From positions 397,928-461,927 of the forward strand of contig CBDDZZ010000001.1 in the NCBI GenBank assembly GCA_965235975.1: DNA of 64,000 nt, written 5' to 3'. Below, piece by piece: positions 1 to 9,780 of this stretch. How positions within the stretch are numbered: the stretch's first letter is position 1; every line of letters starts with the position of its first letter. The translations under genes and the position numbers were made by a program. The notes under the pieces are model-generated. The model was given only the letters and a program-made list of their open reading frames with translations. It did not search any database and was not told the DNA's origin. This DNA comes from Fontibacterium oligotrophicum. GTDB taxonomy: Bacteria > Pseudomonadota > Alphaproteobacteria > Pelagibacterales > Pelagibacteraceae.

Positions 1-173
1 TTATCAATTATAACTGGAATTTTGTTAAGTGGACTGATTTTTGAAAAACTCTCTGAAAATTGATCATTTTTAGTAATATCAATCTTTGTTAATTTATATT
101 TTAATCCTAGCTCCTCTAACAAAATAGAAATTTTTCTACCATTTGGGGTTGGGTGATAAAATAGCTCAATCAT
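1..173 (-). CDS. Glutathione S-transferase, N-terminal part (cut by window edge)
   Basis: The minus strand reads from an ATG at 173 leftward off the window edge. The first residues (MIELFYHPTPNGRKISILLE) and the later SPLNKIPVIID stretch match the thioredoxin-fold N-terminal domain of glutathione S-transferases. In this family the NxKI-type segment and the conserved cis-proline in the KIPVI loop bind glutathione. Only about 57 codons are visible, so subclass and substrate cannot be told. It is divergent from the DsbA-fold isomerase gene at 215, another glutathione-dependent type enzyme, which may hint at a shared detoxification role (inference). Confidence 0.8.
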   Translation of the reverse strand, partial: MIELFYHPTPNGRKISILLEELGLKYKLTKIDITKNDQFSESFSKISPLNKIPVIID

Positions 174-214
174 ATAAACTGTTTATTTTATTTAAACCGT
201 TTATATAAGTATAT

Positions 215-814
215 ATGAAAAAAATTTTATATTTTTATAGCGTTGCTTCTCCTTGGTCGTATCTTGGAATTAAAAGACTAACAGAAATTTCCAAGAAATA
301 TTCTGTGCAAATAATTGAAAAACCAATTGATTTAGTTGGAAAAGTTTTTGTTGCTACAGGAGGAACCCCTGTACCGCAAAGACATATTTCAAGACAAAAT
401 TATAGATTATTGGAATTAAAAAGGTGGGGAGAGTTTTTAAATATAAAAATTAATCAAAAACCAAAGTTTTTTCCACCTAAAGATCCACACTTGCCAGCTT
501 TTTTTTGTTTAGCAAGTATCGATATGGGAATTAATATAGAATTTAGTTCTAAAGTATTAGAGCACTTGTGGGTAAAAGAAAATGATATTTCAAATGCAGA
601 TACTCTTAAATTAATTGCAGATGATCTTAAAATTAATTTCGAGGACTTAAATAAATTAGCAAATTCAGATAAAATTAAAAAAATTTATGAAGCTAACACG
701 CAAGAAGCTATAAATATGAATATATTTGGGGTTCCAAGTTACGTTTACAATAATGAAATTTTTTGGGGTCAAGATAGATTAGAACTATTAGAATATTCTT
801 TAAAAAATAATTAA
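215..814 (+). CDS. 2-hydroxychromene-2-carboxylate isomerase-like protein (DsbA fold)
   Basis: A 199-residue protein of the DsbA-like thioredoxin superfamily, kappa-class GST / HCCA isomerase branch. The start YFYSVASPWSYLG has the SPWSYLG motif, whose serine takes the place of the redox cysteine and activates glutathione in this family. The C-terminal FGVPSYVYNNEIFWGQDRLE is the family cis-proline loop followed by the WGQDR signature. Family members isomerise hydroxychromene carboxylates in naphthalene breakdown, but most marine homologues have unknown substrates, so the specific reaction is uncertain. Length is normal. The gene is followed 10 bases later by the kinase gene at 825. Confidence 0.8.
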   Translation: MKKILYFYSVASPWSYLGIKRLTEISKKYSVQIIEKPIDLVGKVFVATGGTPVPQRHISRQNYRLLELKRWGEFLNIKINQKPKFFPPKDPHLPAFFCLASIDMGINIEFSSKVLEHLWVKENDISNADTLKLIADDLKINFEDLNKLANSDKIKKIYEANTQEAINMNIFGVPSYVYNNEIFWGQDRLELLEYSLKNN

Positions 815-824
815 ATTTTTTTTC

Positions 825-1733
825 ATGAAAGAAAGTTTAATAAATAAACTTAATAAGTTAAAAAATTCTTTTTTCATAAAAGAAAATTTAAATAAAAATT
901 TTAAATTAATTTATTTAAAGATTTCAGAGTTAATTTTTTTAAAAAAAGTTTTTTTAGGAAAGCCCTTAATTATTGGCTTAGCGGGAGGGCAAGGATCAGG
1001 CAAAACAACATTTGCACATTTTCTAAAATTAATTTTAGAAAATAAGTATGATTTAAGAACAGCTGTGGTCTCTATTGATGATATTTACAAGACAAAAAAA
1101 GAAAGAATAAAAATTTCAAAAAAAATAAATAAATTATTTATTACAAGAGGTGTTCCAGGAACACATGATGTTAAATTTTTAAATATTTTTTTTAAAATGC
1201 TTAAGAATAATAAAGTTAATAAATTTTATTCAATTCCAAAGTTTGACAAATCTATTGATGACAGACTTCCAAAAAGTAAATGGCATCATTTTAAAAAAAA
1301 AATAGATATATTTATATTAGAGGGGTGGTGCGTCGGGGCGAGGCCTGAAAAAAATATAGATAATTTAAAAAAACCAATTAATAAATTAGAGTTAATTGAA
1401 GATAAAAATTGCAAGTGGAGATTTAACGTTAATCAACAGTTAAAGACTGATTACAAACAATTATTTTCATTCATTGATTTGATGATTTACTTAAAAGTGC
1501 CTAATTTCAATAAAGTTTTAGCTTGGAGAGGCTTACAGGAAAAAAAACTAGCTTATTCTAAAAAAAATATGTCCCAAAATAAAATGAAAATAATGACGGA
1601 GAGTCAAATTAAAAGATTTATAATGTTTTATGAGCGAATAACTAAAAAGATGCTCATAGATATGCCTAATTTTGCTGATATAATTGTCCCTATTAGTTCA
1701 AATCATCAACCAAAAAAAATTATACTAAATTAG
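825..1733 (+). CDS. P-loop kinase, D-glycerate 3-kinase-like
   Basis: A 302-residue P-loop NTPase with Walker A GGQGSGKTT at about residues 54-62, an SIDDIYKTKKER segment typical of the uridine kinase/glycerate kinase superfamily, a TRGVPGTHD motif and FILEGWCVGARP, where the EGW motif is characteristic of plant-type D-glycerate 3-kinase and its bacterial relatives. It would phosphorylate D-glycerate to 3-phosphoglycerate, feeding photorespiratory or serine-derived carbon into lower glycolysis. The product assignment rests on motifs only; another small-molecule kinase activity is possible. It directly abuts tolC (stop at 1733, next start at 1734). Confidence 0.7.
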   Translation: MKESLINKLNKLKNSFFIKENLNKNFKLIYLKISELIFLKKVFLGKPLIIGLAGGQGSGKTTFAHFLKLILENKYDLRTAVVSIDDIYKTKKERIKISKKINKLFITRGVPGTHDVKFLNIFFKMLKNNKVNKFYSIPKFDKSIDDRLPKSKWHHFKKKIDIFILEGWCVGARPEKNIDNLKKPINKLELIEDKNCKWRFNVNQQLKTDYKQLFSFIDLMIYLKVPNFNKVLAWRGLQEKKLAYSKKNMSQNKMKIMTESQIKRFIMFYERITKKMLIDMPNFADIIVPISSNHQPKKIILN

Positions 1734-3080
1734 ATGAGCTTTTTTAAAAAATTGTATTTGTTAATTTTTTTCATAAGCACAAGTGCTTATTCTGCTGAAA
1801 ATATTAACAAATCTTTAATATCAGCTTACTTAAATAATCCAAAAATTAATGCGGAAAGGGAAAGAACAAAAGCTGTTGATGAAAGTTTAGTGCAGGCCTT
1901 TAGTGCATTTAAACCGACGGTAACAATATCAGCTTATAAAAGCGATACAGATAGCTCTAAAATAACAACTTCAACAGGATCTCCTTCACCTTCTACTAAT
2001 GCACAAACTACTGCTAAATCAATTACGATTGAGCAAAAGTTATTTAATTTTAATGATATGTATAATTATCAAAAAGAAAAAAATTCCGTAGAAATTGCTA
2101 GATTTACTTTAAAAAAAGCTGAACAGGATATTCTTCTTGAAGCAGCAGAAGCTTATGCTTCAACGCTACTTGCTCAAAAAAAATTAATTTTTAATAAAGA
2201 AAATTTAGACTTGTCTGAAAAACAAGTTGATTTAGATAAAAGTAGATTAGAACTTGGAATAATTACAATTTCAGATCTAGCACAATCTGAAAGTTCATTA
2301 GCAGCAGCACAATCTAACTTATTAAATGCTGAAAATGAATTGTTGATTGCTAAGAAAAATTTTAAGAATGTAATTGGATATGATCCTGTAGATTTAGACG
2401 AATTAAAAGATTTAAATTTAAACTTACCTAAATCTTTAGAAGAAACGTCAGTATCAGCTCTAAAAGATAATCCTATTTTAAAAATTTCAGAGTTCTCTCT
2501 TAAAAAAGCTGAAGATGAATATAAAATAGCTTTAGCTGAACTTTCTCCAACTTTCAGTTTATCATTAGGAATTACTGATTATGATGGCTACAGTTCAAGC
2601 GTTGATAAAACAAAACAATCAGTTGCAAAAGCTCAAGCTTCAATTCCTCTTTATCAAGGAGGAAAACAGACTTCATTAATCATTCAAAAGAAATCTTTAT
2701 TAGATAGTGCTGAATTAGATCTGCAAAATTCTAAAAATGTTGTGGACAGAGATTCTTATTCGGCATGGTCAAATTATAGACTTTCTATAAGTAATGCTGA
2801 GCTGACAAAGTTAAGAGTTAAAGCATCTGAGATTGCTTATGAAGGCATTATTCAAGAGTATGAAACTGGATCAAGATCTACATTAGATGTTATTACATCA
2901 CGATCGACACTACTTGAATCAAGAGTAAATAATGCAATCTCAGATAAAGATAGAATTGTTTCTCAATTTAAGCTTTTATCTTCTATAGGGGGGCTCACAG
3001 CAAAAAATTTAGCTTTAGAGACAAAATTATATGATCCAAATGATTATCCAAATAAAAGTTGGATAAGACACATTTTTTAG
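1734..3080 (+). CDS. tolC: TolC-family outer membrane channel
   Basis: A 448-residue protein with an N-terminal signal peptide (hydrophobic residues about 5-20, ending near AYSAEN) and the duplicated helical hairpins of TolC/OprM outer membrane efflux proteins. Visible hallmarks are the NPKINAERERTKAVDESLVQA opening of the first repeat, long alanine, glutamine and lysine-rich heptad helices, and the second repeat with QASIPLYQGGKQTSLI near residue 300. TolC forms the trimeric exit duct for type I secretion and RND or ABC efflux pumps. No inner-membrane partner is adjacent, though an RND-type gene lies at 20560-23016. The frame is intact, in contrast to the other outer-membrane biogenesis genes in the window. 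Confidence 0.85.
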   Translation: MSFFKKLYLLIFFISTSAYSAENINKSLISAYLNNPKINAERERTKAVDESLVQAFSAFKPTVTISAYKSDTDSSKITTSTGSPSPSTNAQTTAKSITIEQKLFNFNDMYNYQKEKNSVEIARFTLKKAEQDILLEAAEAYASTLLAQKKLIFNKENLDLSEKQVDLDKSRLELGIITISDLAQSESSLAAAQSNLLNAENELLIAKKNFKNVIGYDPVDLDELKDLNLNLPKSLEETSVSALKDNPILKISEFSLKKAEDEYKIALAELSPTFSLSLGITDYDGYSSSVDKTKQSVAKAQASIPLYQGGKQTSLIIQKKSLLDSAELDLQNSKNVVDRDSYSAWSNYRLSISNAELTKLRVKASEIAYEGIIQEYETGSRSTLDVITSRSTLLESRVNNAISDKDRIVSQFKLLSSIGGLTAKNLALETKLYDPNDYPNKSWIRHIF

Positions 3081-3127
3081 TAAAAAATACATATATTTCA
3101 TATACTTAATAATATAATTGAATAAAA

Positions 3128-3142
3128 GAACAAAATGTGTAC
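3128..3142 (+). promoter_or_regulatory. LexA-like box upstream of recA
   Basis: GAAC, seven bases, GTAC lies about 50 bases before the recA start. The known alphaproteobacterial SOS box is the direct repeat GAACN7GAAC, so this has one mismatch. The same bases also form a near-palindrome (AACAAAATGT then ACATTTGTT). Position in the only promoter-bearing gap before recA supports a regulatory role. No lexA gene is visible in the window, so whether an SOS response exists here is unknown. Confidence 0.4.
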
Positions 3143-3191
3143 ATTTGTTTTATTGAGTCGTTAAACAATTAATAAATTAAAAAGGAAAAAA

Positions 3192-4292
3192 ATGACTAAA
3201 AATACTCTAAAAGTTGTAAATACTGAAAAAACGGAAGATAAAAAAGAAAAACAAAAAGCTTTAGACGCTGCAATAAGTCAAATAGATCAAAATTACGGAA
3301 AAGGTTCTGTAATGAGATTGGGGCAGTCTAGAGTCCTTGATATAGAATCTATATCCACTGGATCATTAGGATTAGATCTTGCTCTTGGAATTGGAGGTCT
3401 TCCAAAAAGTAGAATTGTAGAAATTTATGGACCAGAGTCATCAGGAAAAACTACGTTATCTTTACAAGTTATTGCTGAGGCACAAAAAAAAGGTGGAATT
3501 TGTGCGTTCATTGATGCGGAGCATGCTCTTGACCCTGTTTATGCAAAAAAATTAGGCGTTAATACAACTGAATTATTAATTTCTCAACCAGATACAGGGG
3601 AACAAGCCCTTGAGATCGCAGACACTTTAGTTAGATCAGGATCTATTTCTGTTCTAGTTGTAGACTCTGTAGCTGCGTTAACTCCAAGAGCAGAGTTAGA
3701 AGGTGAGATGGGTGATCATCATATGGGTTTGCAAGCACGATTAATGAGTCAGGCTTTAAGAAAATTGACTGGATCTGTTTCTAAAACAAACACTATGATC
3801 ATTTTTATAAATCAAATAAGAATGAAAATTGGAGTTATGTTTGGTAGTCCAGAAACAACTGCTGGAGGAAATGCACTTAAATTTTATTCATCTGTAAGAC
3901 TTGATATTAGAAGAATAGGCGCAATTAAAGATAAAGAAGAGATAATCGGCAATCAAACACGAGTTAAGGTTGTAAAAAATAAAGTTGCCCCACCATTTAA
4001 AGTAGTGGAGTTTGATATAATGTATGGAGAAGGCATTAGCAAACTAGGGGAAGTTGTTGATTTAGCAGCAAAAGCAAACATTATAGAAAAAGCTGGAGCA
4101 TGGTATTCCTATAAAGGTGAAAAAGTAGGACAAGGTAGAGAAAATGTTAAGCAATACCTAAAGCTAAATCCAAAGATTGCAGCTGAGATTGAAATGGCAG
4201 TTAGAACAAATGCTAAACTAATTTCAGAAAAATTAAGCGATCACTCTGAGAATCTTCCTGAAGAAAAAGAAGATAATAAAGAAGATAATTAA
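3192..4292 (+). CDS. recA: Recombinase RecA
   Basis: A 366-residue RecA, normal length. Walker A GPESSGKTT sits near residue 80, the Walker B region is SVLVVDSVAAL, and loop L2 is present around GVMFGSPETTAGGNALKFYSS. RecA coats single-stranded DNA, catalyses strand exchange and, where LexA exists, triggers its self-cleavage. The C-terminus is strongly acidic (EEKEDNKEDN), as in other RecA proteins where it moderates activity. An AAGGAA ribosome-binding site precedes the ATG. The gene has its own 111-base upstream region with a LexA-like box and its own hairpin terminator, so it appears to be a single-gene transcription unit. Confidence 0.98.
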   Translation: MTKNTLKVVNTEKTEDKKEKQKALDAAISQIDQNYGKGSVMRLGQSRVLDIESISTGSLGLDLALGIGGLPKSRIVEIYGPESSGKTTLSLQVIAEAQKKGGICAFIDAEHALDPVYAKKLGVNTTELLISQPDTGEQALEIADTLVRSGSISVLVVDSVAALTPRAELEGEMGDHHMGLQARLMSQALRKLTGSVSKTNTMIIFINQIRMKIGVMFGSPETTAGGNALKFYSSVRLDIRRIGAIKDKEEIIGNQTRVKVVKNKVAPPFKVVEFDIMYGEGISKLGEVVDLAAKANIIEKAGAWYSYKGEKVGQGRENVKQYLKLNPKIAAEIEMAVRTNAKLISEKLSDHSENLPEEKEDNKEDN

Positions 4293-4334
4293 GTTTAGTA
4301 AATCTAAAGTATAAATATTCCTAATACGTTAATA

Positions 4335-4360
4335 AAAGGCGCTTTTAAAAAAGCGCCTTT
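4335..4360 (+). terminator. Rho-independent hairpin after recA
   Basis: AAAGGCGCTTTT (4335-4346) is followed after two A by its exact reverse complement AAAAGCGCCTTT (4349-4360). The 12-bp stem has a GC core of GGCGC and a T-run on its 3' side. This is the clearest GC-rich hairpin in an otherwise AT-rich window and would separate recA from alaS. Confidence 0.85.
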
Positions 4361-4403
4361 AGCATTCTAGACATATATATAAAAAGTTGTATCTATAAGT
4401 ATA

Positions 4404-7083
4404 ATGGGTACAAAAACAGTTTCAGAATGCAGGAGTACTTTTAAGAATTTTTTTTCAAAAAATTCTCATGAAATTGTAGATTCTAGTCCTCTAGTTCCTC
4501 ATAATGATCCGACATTAATGTTTACAAATTCAGGAATGGTTCAGTTTAAAAACGTCTTTACAGGCTTAGAAAAACTTCCTTTTAAAAGAGCAACTACTTC
4601 TCAAAAGTGTGTGAGGGCAGGTGGAAAACATAACGATTTAGAAAATGTGGGATATACGCCAAGACACCATACTTTTTTTGAGATGTTAGGAAATTTTTCA
4701 TTTGGGGATTATTTTAAAGAAGCAGCAATCAAATTTGCATGGGAATTAATTACAAAAGACTATGGAATTTTAAAAGAAAAGTTAACGGTTACAGTTTTTC
4801 ACGAAGACGATGAAGCATTTAATTTGTGGAAAAAAATCTCAGGCTTGCACGATAGTAGAATTATAAAAATTAAAACTAATGATAATTTCTGGTCAATGGG
4901 AGACACAGGACCGTGTGGTCCATGTTCTGAGATTTTTTATGATCATGGCGATCATCTTAAAGGAGGCCCACCTGGTTCTGCAGATCAAGATGGTAATAGA
5001 TTTGTAGAAATTTGGAATTTAGTATTCATGCAATTTGAACAAATTTCTAAAGATAAAAGAGTTAATTTACCCAAACCATCTGTAGATACAGGAATGGGAT
5101 TAGAGAGAATTGCAGCTGTACTACAAGGAACGCATGATAATTATGAAATAGACTTATTTAAGAATATAATTGGGTCTGCAGAAAATTTTATTAATAAAAA
5201 AGTTTCAGAAAAAAATATTTCGAGTTACCGGGTGATTGCAGATCATTTGAGAGCGACTGCATTTTTAATGACAGATGGAGTTTTGCCCTCAAATGAGGGA
5301 AGAGGATATGTATTGAGAAGAATTATGCGTAGAGCTATGCGACATGCATTTACTTTAGGTTCAGATTTACCAGTTCTTTATAAAATTATTCCAACACTTA
5401 TCTCAGAAATGAGTTCTGAGTACTCTGAACTTAAAAGAGCTGAATCTTTAATTAATGAAAATTTAAGATTAGAAGAGGAAAGATTTTCCTTAATGCTTAA
5501 AAATGGAATGAAAATTTTAAATACTGAAATTGACAAAATAAAAAATAATAAACTTTCTGGAGAAATAGCTTTTAAATTATATGATACATATGGATTCCCC
5601 TTAGATCTTACTCAAGATTTTTTAAAAGCTAAAAAAATATCTGTTGATGAAACACAGTTTAATACTTTAATGTCAGATAGTAAAAAAATCGCAAAAGCCT
5701 CATGGAAAGGCTCTGGCTCTGATCATACTTCAAAAATATGGTTTGAACTTAAAGAAAAATACGGTCCAACAGAATTTTTAGGTTACAACTCAGAAAGTTC
5801 ACAAGGGGTAATTTTATCCATAGTTAGCATAGACAAAGAAATTGAAAGTTCAAATAAAAATTCTGAATTAGCTATTATTTTAAATCAGACTCCATTTTAT
5901 GGTGAATCTGGAGGACAAGTGGGAGATAAAGGAATTATATCTAATAACAATTTTACATTTGAAGTAACTGATACTAAAAAAATATTTGGTGATTTTTATA
6001 TTCATTATGGAAAAATTATCTCAGGAGAAATAAAAAAAGGAGATCATGCAAATCTTAAGATCGATTCATTTAAGAGAAAGAATATAAGAGCCTATCATTC
6101 AGCAACGCATTTGCTTCATGAGTCGTTACGAAGAACTCTTGGAAAACATGTTGTTCAAAAAGGATCATACGTTGGTCCAGATAGATTAAGATTTGATTTT
6201 AGTCATAATAAACCAATATCTGATGAGGAAATGACCAATATTAATGACACGTGTAAATAAAATTATCGAACAGAAATCAGATGTTCAAACCAGACTTATG
6301 ACTCCTAAAGCAGCAGTTGCAGAGGGAGCTTTAGCGTTGTTTGGAGAAAAATATGGTGAAGAGGTGCGAGTTTTAACAATGGGCACGGTCGGTAATAAAG
6401 TTTTTTCAATAGAATTATGTGGTGGAACACATGTAAAAAATACACATGAGATTGGAAAATTTTTAGTTATAAGTCAATCAGCCGTTGCAGCAGGAGTGAG
6501 AAGGGTTGAGGCTTTAAGAGGTTCACAATTAGCTGATTATTTAAAAAACAAAGCAAATGAACAGAATGAATTTAATAAAAATAAAATAGATCAAATTAAT
6601 GAATTAGAAAAAAAAATAGAAGTTTTAGGGGGTAATATTAGAGAAGTTATAGAAGAAAATATTTTAACAAGAATAAGCATACTAAAAAAAATTTTAGAAG
6701 ATTTAGAGATCAAAAATATTTTATTAGATAAAAGTAAAAATATAATCAAAGATATTCACCATAATAAAATTAGTATTAGATTCCAAAAAATATTTAATTA
6801 TCCAGTAAAAAGAATTCAAAATCTCATTGAAGATCAAAAAAAACAATCAATTAAACAAATTATTATTTTGTATTCTATAAATGATGAAAAAATTACAGTT
6901 GCCGTGGGAATTACTATTGATTTAATTAATGAATATGATGCTTCAAAATTAGCCAAGGAAATAGCATTAATTTTAGGTGGTAAAGGTGGTGGAGGAAGAA
7001 AAGATTTTGCACAAGCTAGTGGTGGCTCAGATATTTCAAAAATTGATAGTTCTTTTGAAGAAATTTTAAAAAAAATTAATTAA
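4404..7083 (+). CDS. alaS: Alanyl-tRNA synthetase, interrupted by one frameshift near 6240-6260
   Basis: Charges tRNA-Ala. The first frame (4404-6260) holds the class II catalytic domain (FTNSGMVQFKNVF, RHHTFFEMLGNFSFGDYF, DTGMGLERI), the tRNA-recognition helices and the start of the editing domain with the zinc motif HSATHLLH. The second frame (from 6244) continues with editing-domain residues through CGGTHV and ends in the C-Ala domain (GGKGGGGRKDFAQASGG). The two halves join exactly around TNIN / RVNKIIEQ, so a single extra base, or two missing bases, separates them. Combined length of about 893 codons is normal for AlaRS. Because the gene is essential and usually single-copy, a base-calling error is the most likely cause. 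Convergent overlap with icd by 4 bases. Confidence 0.93.
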
Positions 7084-8294
7084 TTTAATTTCTTTTTTAA
7101 ATTTGAATTTATAGTTTCTAAGAATTCAGTTGTTGTTTGAAATTTTGCATCTTTATTAATTAAAGCAGCAAGATCTTTTGTCATATATCCATTTTCAACA
7201 CTCTGAATGCAAACCTGTTCTAAAGTATTTGAAAATTTTATTAATTCATCGTTGCCATCTAATTTTCCTCTATGAGCAAGCCCTCTTGTCCATGCGAAGA
7301 TAGAAGCTATGGGATTAGTAGAAGTTTGTTTACCTTTTTGATGTTCTCTGAAGTGTCTAGTTACAGTACCATGCGCCGCCTCTGCCTCAACTGTTTTACC
7401 ATCAGGAGTCATTAATACACTTGTCATTAACCCCAAAGATCCAAAGCCTTGCGCAATAGTATCTGATTGAACATCTCCATCATAATTTTTACAAGCCCAA
7501 ACATATTTTCCACTCCATTTCATAGCGCACGCAACCATGTCATCGATTAGTCTATGCTCGTATGAAATTCCAATCTCATTAAATTTTGATTTAAATTCCT
7601 TTTCATATACTTCTTGAAACAAGTCTTTAAATCGCCCATCATAAGCCTTTAGGATTGTATTTTTAGTAGATAAATAAACTGGCCATTTACGTAAAATTCC
7701 ATAATTCATACAAGCTCTTGCAAAATCTTTTATTGAGTCATCCAAATTATACATTGCAAGCGCTACACCAGGACTTGTAAAATTAAAAACTTCATGTTCG
7801 ATTGTTTGTTTATTGTCATCCGATGTCCACTGAATTTTAAGTTTACCCTTTCCAGGAATCTTAAAATCAGTTGCTTTATATTGGTCACCAAAAGAATGTC
7901 TTCCTATTACAATTGGGTCTGTCCATGAAGGCACTAACTTTGGAATATTTTTACAAATGATAGGCTCCCTAAATATAGTTCCACCTAGAATATTTCTGAT
8001 AGTTCCATTTGGAGATTTCCACATTTTTTTAAGTTTAAATTCTTTAACCCTTTCTTCATCTGGAGTAATTGTTGCGCATTTAACTCCCACACCGTATTTT
8101 TTTATTGCATTAGCAGAATCAACTGTAATTTGATCATCGGTTTTATCTCTACTTTTCATGCCTAAATCAAAATACTTAAGTTCTATATCAAGATAAGGGA
8201 GTATTAGTTTTTGTTTAATAAAATCCCAAATAATCCTAGTCATTTCATCACCATCAAGCTCGACAACTGGATTTTTTACTTTAATTTTTGACAT
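7080..8294 (-). CDS. icd: NADP-dependent isocitrate dehydrogenase (eukaryote-like type)
   Basis: A 404-residue isocitrate dehydrogenase that decarboxylates isocitrate to 2-oxoglutarate in the TCA cycle, making NADPH. The opening NPVVELDGDEMTRIIWDFIK and the substrate-binding KSPNGTIRNILGGTIFREP mark the homodimeric subfamily shared by alphaproteobacteria and mitochondria, not the E. coli type. The metal-binding aspartates are in KNYDGDVQSDT and the NADP site includes EAAHGTVTRH. Divergent from psd with a 62-base gap that must hold both promoters. Intact and of usual length. Confidence 0.95.
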   Translation of the reverse strand: MSKIKVKNPVVELDGDEMTRIIWDFIKQKLILPYLDIELKYFDLGMKSRDKTDDQITVDSANAIKKYGVGVKCATITPDEERVKEFKLKKMWKSPNGTIRNILGGTIFREPIICKNIPKLVPSWTDPIVIGRHSFGDQYKATDFKIPGKGKLKIQWTSDDNKQTIEHEVFNFTSPGVALAMYNLDDSIKDFARACMNYGILRKWPVYLSTKNTILKAYDGRFKDLFQEVYEKEFKSKFNEIGISYEHRLIDDMVACAMKWSGKYVWACKNYDGDVQSDTIAQGFGSLGLMTSVLMTPDGKTVEAEAAHGTVTRHFREHQKGKQTSTNPIASIFAWTRGLAHRGKLDGNDELIKFSNTLEQVCIQSVENGYMTKDLAALINKDAKFQTTTEFLETINSNLKKKLN

Positions 8295-8356
8295 TGATTT
8301 TTTGATATTAATGAAAAATGTTCTTATATATTATGTTTTTAACTAATTAAATATTT

Positions 8357-9007
8357 ATGTTTGATATTATTTTTCCACCATTGCACAAAGAAGGTTACAG
8401 AATGCTAGCAATAGCAGTAATAGTTACAATGTTGCTAATCTTAGTTAACAAAATTTTAGGTGCCATTGGTTTTATTTTAACAATCTGGGTTTATTATTTT
8501 TTTAGAGATCCTGAAAGATATCCAATTAATGATGATAGTTTTTTAGTTAGTCCAGCTGACGGTGTTATTAGTTTAATAGCAAACGTTAGAGGTCCTAAAG
8601 AACTTAATATGGAAAATAGGGACTACCAAAGAGTAAGTGTATTTATGAATGTCTTTAATTGCCATGTAAACAGAGTGCCAATTACCGGAAAAATAGATGA
8701 AATATTTTATAAGCCTGGAAAATTTGTTGATGCATCATTAGACAAAGCTAGCGAAGACAATGAAAGAAATTTAATTAAATACACTAACAGTTCAGGAAAA
8801 ACCTTCGCAATTGTCCAGATTGCTGGATTAATAGCTCGAAGAATTATTTGTGAAGTTAAACAAGGTCAAAATTTAAATCAGGGTGATAGAATTGGAATTA
8901 TAAGATTTGGTAGCAGAGTTGATCTTTATTTTGATAATGATTATAAACTTTTAGCAAAACAAGGACAGACTGTTGTTGCTGGAGAAAGTTTACTCGCGAA
9001 AATTTAA
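8357..9007 (+). CDS. psd: Phosphatidylserine decarboxylase proenzyme (short, type II)
   Basis: A 216-residue proenzyme that turns phosphatidylserine into phosphatidylethanolamine. Two N-terminal hydrophobic segments (about residues 15-48) anchor it. SPADGVI and FMNVFNCHVNRVP are family motifs. The IIRFGSRVDLYF segment near residue 177 holds the GS cleavage site where the serine becomes the pyruvoyl group. Size fits the short PSD subgroup common in alphaproteobacteria. It lies directly upstream of pssA (14-base gap), so the two steps of PE synthesis form one operon. Confidence 0.93.
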   Translation: MFDIIFPPLHKEGYRMLAIAVIVTMLLILVNKILGAIGFILTIWVYYFFRDPERYPINDDSFLVSPADGVISLIANVRGPKELNMENRDYQRVSVFMNVFNCHVNRVPITGKIDEIFYKPGKFVDASLDKASEDNERNLIKYTNSSGKTFAIVQIAGLIARRIICEVKQGQNLNQGDRIGIIRFGSRVDLYFDNDYKLLAKQGQTVVAGESLLAKI

Positions 9008-9021
9008 AAATTATTTTCTAA

Positions 9022-9780
9022 ATGATACACCCAAGATACGTAGTACCCAGCATTATAAGTATTCTAGGTTTATGTGTAGGTCTTAGTTCAATTAAGTTTG
9101 CTCTTAATTCTCAGTTCGAGCATGCGGTAATTGCCATTACTATCGCCTCAATCATTGATACAATTGATGGAAGGATTGCAAGATTAATAAAAGGTACTTC
9201 AAAATTTGGAGCCGAATTAGACTCTTTAATTGATTTTATTAATTTTGGAGTAGCTCCGGCAATTACAGTTTATATTTGGATTTTAAAAGATTTAGGAAAT
9301 ATTGGGTGGTTACTAGTTTTGTTTCATTCAGTTGCATGTTGTTTAAGGTTAGCCAGATTTAATTTGGGATCAAAAATAAATAACGAAAAATGGAGAGAAA
9401 GTTTTTTTACTGGAGTTCCTTCCCCAGCGGGTGCGGGTATATTGCTTATGCCATTAATTTTATTGTTAAGTGATTTTTCGTCTAATTATAATTATAAAAC
9501 ACTAGCAATAATCTTTATTATAGCTTCTACATTTTTAATGATTAGTAAAATTCCAACCTATTCCTTAAAAGGAATGAAAGTTAGCAGACCTTTCTTGATA
9601 TTTTTGTTGTTATTAATTGCCACATATTTTGGTTTTTTAATTAATTATCCATTTAATACTCTTCTATTTACAGGATGCTTATATTTATTTTTAATTCCAA
9701 TCAGTTTTATTCATTTTAAAATTATTAAAAAAAGATCTTCAAAAGCCACAGATAGCCTTATTTCTGAAGACTTTATATGA
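9022..9780 (+). CDS. pssA: CDP-diacylglycerol-serine O-phosphatidyltransferase
   Basis: A 252-residue multi-pass membrane enzyme making phosphatidylserine from CDP-diacylglycerol and L-serine. The CDP-alcohol phosphotransferase motif is complete: DGRIAR, eight residues, G, three residues, D, three residues, D, all within residues about 47-70 (DTIDGRIARLIKGTSKFGAE then LDSLID). Six or so hydrophobic helices follow. The stop overlaps the next start by 4 bases (ATGA), indicating translational coupling with the glycosyltransferase-like gene. Confidence 0.93.
   Translation: MIHPRYVVPSIISILGLCVGLSSIKFALNSQFEHAVIAITIASIIDTIDGRIARLIKGTSKFGAELDSLIDFINFGVAPAITVYIWILKDLGNIGWLLVLFHSVACCLRLARFNLGSKINNEKWRESFFTGVPSPAGAGILLMPLILLLSDFSSNYNYKTLAIIFIIASTFLMISKIPTYSLKGMKVSRPFLIFLLLLIATYFGFLINYPFNTLLFTGCLYLFLIPISFIHFKIIKKRSSKATDSLISEDFI

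Noticed and set aside
4404..7083. Programmed frameshifting in alaS
   Set aside because: No slippery heptamer or Shine-Dalgarno-like signal stands before the shift point.
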